NCBI GenBank assembly: GCA_026785795.1
Contig: JAJAZJ010000081.1
Coordinates: 1 to 9,362, forward strand
Source of the DNA: Pseudoxanthomonas sp.
Lineage (GTDB): Bacteria; Pseudomonadota; Gammaproteobacteria; Xanthomonadales; Xanthomonadaceae
Reading direction: 5' to 3'
DNA length: 9,362 nt
A program made the translations under genes and the position numbers. The notes below the pieces were generated by a model. That model was not told where the DNA came from. It searched no databases and saw only the letters and a program-made list of their open reading frames with translations. Below are positions 7,028 through 9,362 of the stretch, one piece after another; position 1 is the first letter of the stretch, and every line of letters starts with the position of its first letter.

Positions 7028-8356
7028 ATGACACCTGCCAACCCTCCCCTCACGGCGGACTTCCCGCCGGCCGACGCGCAACCGCTGGACGACGCCCATG
7101 CCAAGGCGACGCCGGGCGAAATCGCGGTGGGCGTGGTGATCGGCCGCACCTCGGAAAACTTCGATTTCTTCGTCTACGGCATCGCCTCGGCGATGGTGTT
7201 CCCGTCGGTGTTCTTTCCCTTCGCCGACGCGCTCAACGGCACCCTGTACGCGTTCACGGTGTTTGCGATGGCCTTCATCGCGCGGCCACTCGGCACCGTG
7301 GCCTTCATGGAGATCCAGCGCCGCTGGGGCATCCGCACCAAGCTGACCCTGGCGCTGTTCCTGCTGGGCACCTGCACGGCGGGCATCGCCTTCCTGCCCG
7401 GGTTCGACACCCTGGGTATGGCGTCGGTCGTGCTGCTGGCGCTGCTGCGCATTGGCCAGGGCGTCGCCCTGGGCGGCTCATGGGATGGCCTGCCCTCGCT
7501 GCTGGCGCTCAGCACGCCCAAGGACCGCCGCGGCTGGTACGCGATGCTGGGCCAGCTGGGCGCGCCGCTGGGTTTCATCATCGCAGCCTCGCTGTTTGCC
7601 TATCTTTACGCCGTTCTGCCCAGCCAGGACTTCTTCGACTGGGGCTGGCGCTACCCGTTCCTGGCCGCCTTCATGATCAACGTGGTGGCCCTGTTCGCGC
7701 GGCTGCGCCTGGTGGTGACCGAAGAGTTCGCCCACCAGTTCACTGAATACGAGCTGCAGCCCGCGCCGGTGCGCGACCTGTTCCGCGACAAGGGCCGCGA
7801 CGTGGTGATCGGCGCGTTCGCGATGCTGGCCAGCTATGCGCTGTTCCACATCGTCACCATCTTCCCCATTTCCTGGATCCTGCTGTTCTCGGATCGCTCG
7901 GCCAGTGAATTCCTGATGGTGCAGGTGCTGGGGGCGTTCCTCGCCGCTGGCGGCATCGTGGTCTCCGGCCTGATCGCCGACCGCATCGGGCGCCCGCGTA
8001 CGCTGGCGGTAATGGCAGCGGTCATTGCAATGTTCAGCGGCTTCGCACCGACCCTGCTGGAGGGCGGCGTTGCCGAGGAAAACACCTTCGTGCTGGTCGG
8101 CTTCGTGCTGCTGGGGCTCTCCTACGGACAGGCGGCTGGCGCAGTGACCGCCAACCTGGGTCCCACCTACCGCTACACCGGCGCGGCGCTCACCTCCGAC
8201 CTGGCCTGGCTGATCGGTGCCGCGTTTGCGCCGCTGGTGGCGCTGGGGCTGTGCGCGAATTTCGGCCTGGCCTACCTGGGCGCCTACCTGCTGTCCGGCG
8301 CGCTGTGCACGCTGGCCGCGCTGGGCCTGAGCCGGATGCTGAATGTGCGCAACTGA
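7028..8356 (+). CDS. MFS transporter, metabolite:H+ symporter-like (ProP/ShiA/KgtP relatives)
   Basis: 442-residue inner-membrane protein with about 12 hydrophobic segments, divergent from the cyo operon. It resembles the metabolite:H+ symporter branch of the major facilitator superfamily: ENFDFFVYG in helix 1 (43-51; family E..DF..YG), RIGQGVALGGSWDG (141-154; family R..QG...GGEW.G), and the second-half motif A GLIADRIGRPRTL (314-326). The first-half motif A between helices 2 and 3, normally GxxxDRxGRR, is degenerate (GTVAFMEIQRRWGIRTKL), and the GGEWGG glutamate is a serine. About 30 hydrophilic residues precede helix 1. The ATG at 7028 is chosen because the frame upstream (open back to 6140) is antisense to cyoA and reads as non-protein; no clear Shine-Dalgarno precedes it, so the start is moderately secure. 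The substrate cannot be told from sequence; compatible-solute, dicarboxylate or aromatic-acid transporters are all members. A functional tie to the oxidase is not shown. Confidence 0.88.
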   Translation: MTPANPPLTADFPPADAQPLDDAHAKATPGEIAVGVVIGRTSENFDFFVYGIASAMVFPSVFFPFADALNGTLYAFTVFAMAFIARPLGTVAFMEIQRRWGIRTKLTLALFLLGTCTAGIAFLPGFDTLGMASVVLLALLRIGQGVALGGSWDGLPSLLALSTPKDRRGWYAMLGQLGAPLGFIIAASLFAYLYAVLPSQDFFDWGWRYPFLAAFMINVVALFARLRLVVTEEFAHQFTEYELQPAPVRDLFRDKGRDVVIGAFAMLASYALFHIVTIFPISWILLFSDRSASEFLMVQVLGAFLAAGGIVVSGLIADRIGRPRTLAVMAAVIAMFSGFAPTLLEGGVAEENTFVLVGFVLLGLSYGQAAGAVTANLGPTYRYTGAALTSDLAWLIGAAFAPLVALGLCANFGLAYLGAYLLSGALCTLAALGLSRMLNVRN

Positions 8357-8363
8357 GGGCCGC

Positions 8364-8397
8364 TGCCGGGCGCGAACGCCCGGCACGCGCCGGGTTT
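8364..8397 (+). terminator. Terminator-like element with two competing stem-loops after the MFS gene
   Basis: Eight bases past the MFS stop, a 9-bp stem TGCCGGGCG / CGCCCGGCA with a CGAA loop (8364-8385) is followed at once by a second possible stem, CCCGGC-ACGC-GCCGGG (8379-8394), and TTT. The two share the arm 8379-8384 and cannot form together. The second ends in a short T stretch (TTTACTT), weak for an intrinsic terminator. On the minus strand the first stem has a TTCG loop, so it may also end transcription coming from the acyltransferase gene. Confidence 0.5.
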
Positions 8398-8543
8398 ACT
8401 TCAAGCCGCGGCTGTGCAGCAGCGGTTCGACGCGGGGGTGATTGCCGCGGAAGTCGCTACACAGCGCAGGACAATCCGTGCACGCTGGCGCAACCGTTAG
8501 CAGCGCGCGTGGGCCAGAAGTGGGGCGCGTAGCTGCGATTCAT
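8398..8543. other. Convergent intergenic spacer, nothing assigned
   Basis: The remaining 146 bp between the MFS gene and the acyltransferase, whose ends face each other. I see no RNA gene, repeat or conserved coding signal. A minus-strand frame of 28 codons begins directly after the acyltransferase stop (8543 to 8457), but it has no ribosome site and no recognisable protein character. Confidence 0.5.
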
Positions 8544-9146
8544 TCAGGCCGTGCCGCGATTCTTGCCCTGCCACGGCCGGTACCACTCGCGTATTCGGGC
8601 CATGTCCTGCTGCAGGCTGTCACTGGTGTGGAACACGTGGTTGATGCCGATGGTCTTGTCCGGATAATTGAAATACGCCAGCACGATCGGCACGTCGGCG
8701 TTGCGCGCAATCTTCCAGAAGCCGGTCTTCCAATGGTCCACGCGTTTACGCGTGCCTTCCGGGGTCAGTGTGAACCAGATGCGGTCGAGCTCGCCGATGA
8801 TGGCGATGGCCTGCTCAATGGTGCCCTGCGGTGAGCTGCGATCCACCGGAATGGCGCCCAGCCGGCGCAGCAACGGGCCCAGCGGCCACCAGAACAGCTG
8901 CGCCTTGCCCAGTACCCGCACCTCCAGGCCCAGCGCGATCTTGGCGGCCATGCCCCAGAACCCGTCCCAGTTGGACGAATGCGGCGCCACCACCATCACC
9001 GCCCTGGACAAGTCAGGAATGGGGCCGACGACGCGCCAGCCGCCGAAGCGCAAAGCGGTGCGGCCCAGCCAGCGGGTAAAGCGGTTGGGTTTCACCTGCG
9101 GCATGTTCGGCGGGATCGCGGGAATCACTTCGTCGATCTGCTTCAC
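8544..9146 (-). CDS. PlsC-family acyltransferase (1-acyl-glycerol-3-phosphate acyltransferase-like)
   Basis: 200-residue protein of the PlsC/LPLAT acyltransferase superfamily, which moves acyl groups from acyl-ACP or acyl-CoA to a lysophospholipid-like acceptor at the membrane. The catalytic HX4D motif is HSSNWD (H56, D61) inside VVAPHSSNWDGFWG. GAIPVDRSSPQGT (97-109) corresponds to the substrate-phosphate block, and TPEGTRKR (128-135) to the EGTR block. It is shorter than housekeeping PlsC (about 240 aa) and lacks an obvious N-terminal transmembrane helix, so it is probably an accessory member of the short glycerol acyltransferase type; the acceptor is unknown. The start is GTG at 9146, overlapping the stop of the preceding ArfB gene as GTGA, with GGGAG 7 nt upstream, so the two genes are probably coupled. 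It ends convergent with the MFS gene. Confidence 0.9.
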   Translation of the reverse strand: MKQIDEVIPAIPPNMPQVKPNRFTRWLGRTALRFGGWRVVGPIPDLSRAVMVVAPHSSNWDGFWGMAAKIALGLEVRVLGKAQLFWWPLGPLLRRLGAIPVDRSSPQGTIEQAIAIIGELDRIWFTLTPEGTRKRVDHWKTGFWKIARNADVPIVLAYFNYPDKTIGINHVFHTSDSLQQDMARIREWYRPWQGKNRGTA

Positions 9147-9362
9147 TCCACTTCTCCCTTGGTGGAACGGCCGCGCTTGATCTGGGCGCGCCCGCGCTTG
9201 GCGTCCAGCCTGCGCAGTTTCGAGCCGTGGGTGGGCTTGGTGGCGATACGTTTCTTGGGCGCGACCAGTCCGCTGCCGATGAATGCGGCGAGCCGCTCGC
9301 GCGCATCCTGGCGGTTGCGGTCCTGGGTGCGGAAGCGCTGCGCGTCGATCACCAGCACGCCC
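9143..9362 (-). CDS. arfB: ArfB (YaeJ)-type alternative ribosome-rescue peptidyl-tRNA hydrolase, C-terminal part
   Basis: Partial gene: the 5' half lies beyond the right edge and 72 C-terminal residues are present. ArfB is a class I release-factor-like protein that hydrolyses peptidyl-tRNA on stalled, stop-codon-less ribosomes. The visible part matches the family: GVLVIDAQRFRTQDRNRQDARERL, given here as two joined pieces, at the end of the catalytic domain, then KKRIATKPTHGSKLRRL and a lysine/arginine-rich tail ending STKGEVE. In ArfB this basic tail sits in the empty mRNA entry channel. The GGQ catalytic motif would be in the missing part and cannot be checked. The GTG at 9358 is an internal valine codon, not a start. 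The stop overlaps the acyltransferase GTG start. Release factors RF1/RF2 are ruled out by the basic tail following directly on the catalytic domain. Confidence 0.88.
   Translation of the reverse strand, partial: GVLVIDAQRFRTQDRNRQDARERLAAFIGSGLVAPKKRIATKPTHGSKLRRLDAKRGRAQIKRGRSTKGEVE
9154..9158 (-). promoter_or_regulatory. Shine-Dalgarno site deciding a GTG start
   Basis: The minus strand reads AAGGGAG-AAGTGGA-GTGA: GGGAG 7 nt before the GTG of the acyltransferase gene, within the last codons of the ArfB gene. It supports the non-ATG start; no in-frame ATG lies nearby until residue M15. Confidence 0.6.

Noticed and set aside
7478..8386. Minus-strand open frame of 302 codons opposite the MFS gene
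   Set aside because: Composition is Arg/Gln/His/Ala-rich without domains, and the plus strand carries a clear 12-segment transporter.
8421..8432. GGTTCGAC in the convergent spacer, resembling a tRNA T-loop
   Set aside because: The flanking bases do not form the 5-bp T-stem and no acceptor or anticodon arms are found at the right distances.
8457..8543. Small minus-strand frame of 28 codons starting directly after the acyltransferase stop
   Set aside because: There is no ribosome site, no recognised peptide family and no clear coding bias; an ATG next to a stop in GC-rich DNA is easily due to chance.

Overview
The window is high-GC DNA with the gene content and order of a gammaproteobacterium of the Xanthomonadaceae / Lysobacterales type (Stenotrophomonas, Pseudoxanthomonas or Lysobacter-like). 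This placement is inferred from GC-rich codon use, from a cyo-type quinol oxidase operon with SURF1 and a RegB/RegA-type pair, and from protein character; no marker gene fixes the genus. Coding density is very high, and there is no rRNA, tRNA, CRISPR array, insertion sequence or phage gene.

Left and centre (about 6841 down to 30, minus strand) is one seven-gene operon: cyoA (subunit II), cyoB (subunit I), cyoC (subunit III), cyoD (subunit IV), a SURF1-family assembly factor, a RegB/PrrB-like redox histidine kinase and its RegA/PrrA-like response regulator. Five of the six junctions overlap (4, 8, 4, 4 and 20 bp) and the sixth has a 9-nt gap, so the whole set is probably one translationally coupled message. 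The catalytic residues of the bo3-type quinol oxidase are all present in CyoB, and CyoA lacks the CuA copper ligands, so electrons come from ubiquinol and not from cytochrome c. The kinase carries the quinone-binding motif GGxxNPF and a cysteine placed like the RegB redox switch. The operon therefore appears to encode a ubiquinol-consuming proton pump together with a sensor of the ubiquinone pool. No cyoE (haem O synthase) is present; the slot after cyoD is taken by SURF1.

A 186-bp divergent intergenic region (6842-7027) separates cyoA from a plus-strand MFS transporter of the metabolite:H+ symporter type (7028-8356). This region holds two inverted repeats that may be operators or an mRNA hairpin. 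After the transporter a GC-rich terminator-like element, in which two stem-loops compete for one arm, lies in a 187-bp convergent intergenic gap.

The right end (9362 down to 8544, minus strand) holds the C-terminal half of an ArfB-type ribosome-rescue peptidyl-tRNA hydrolase cut by the window edge. It is translationally coupled through a GTGA overlap to a short PlsC-family acyltransferase.

Everything here belongs to known families. The most interesting aspect is the arrangement: a quinol oxidase, its dedicated SURF1 and a quinone-sensing two-component system in one unbroken transcription unit.
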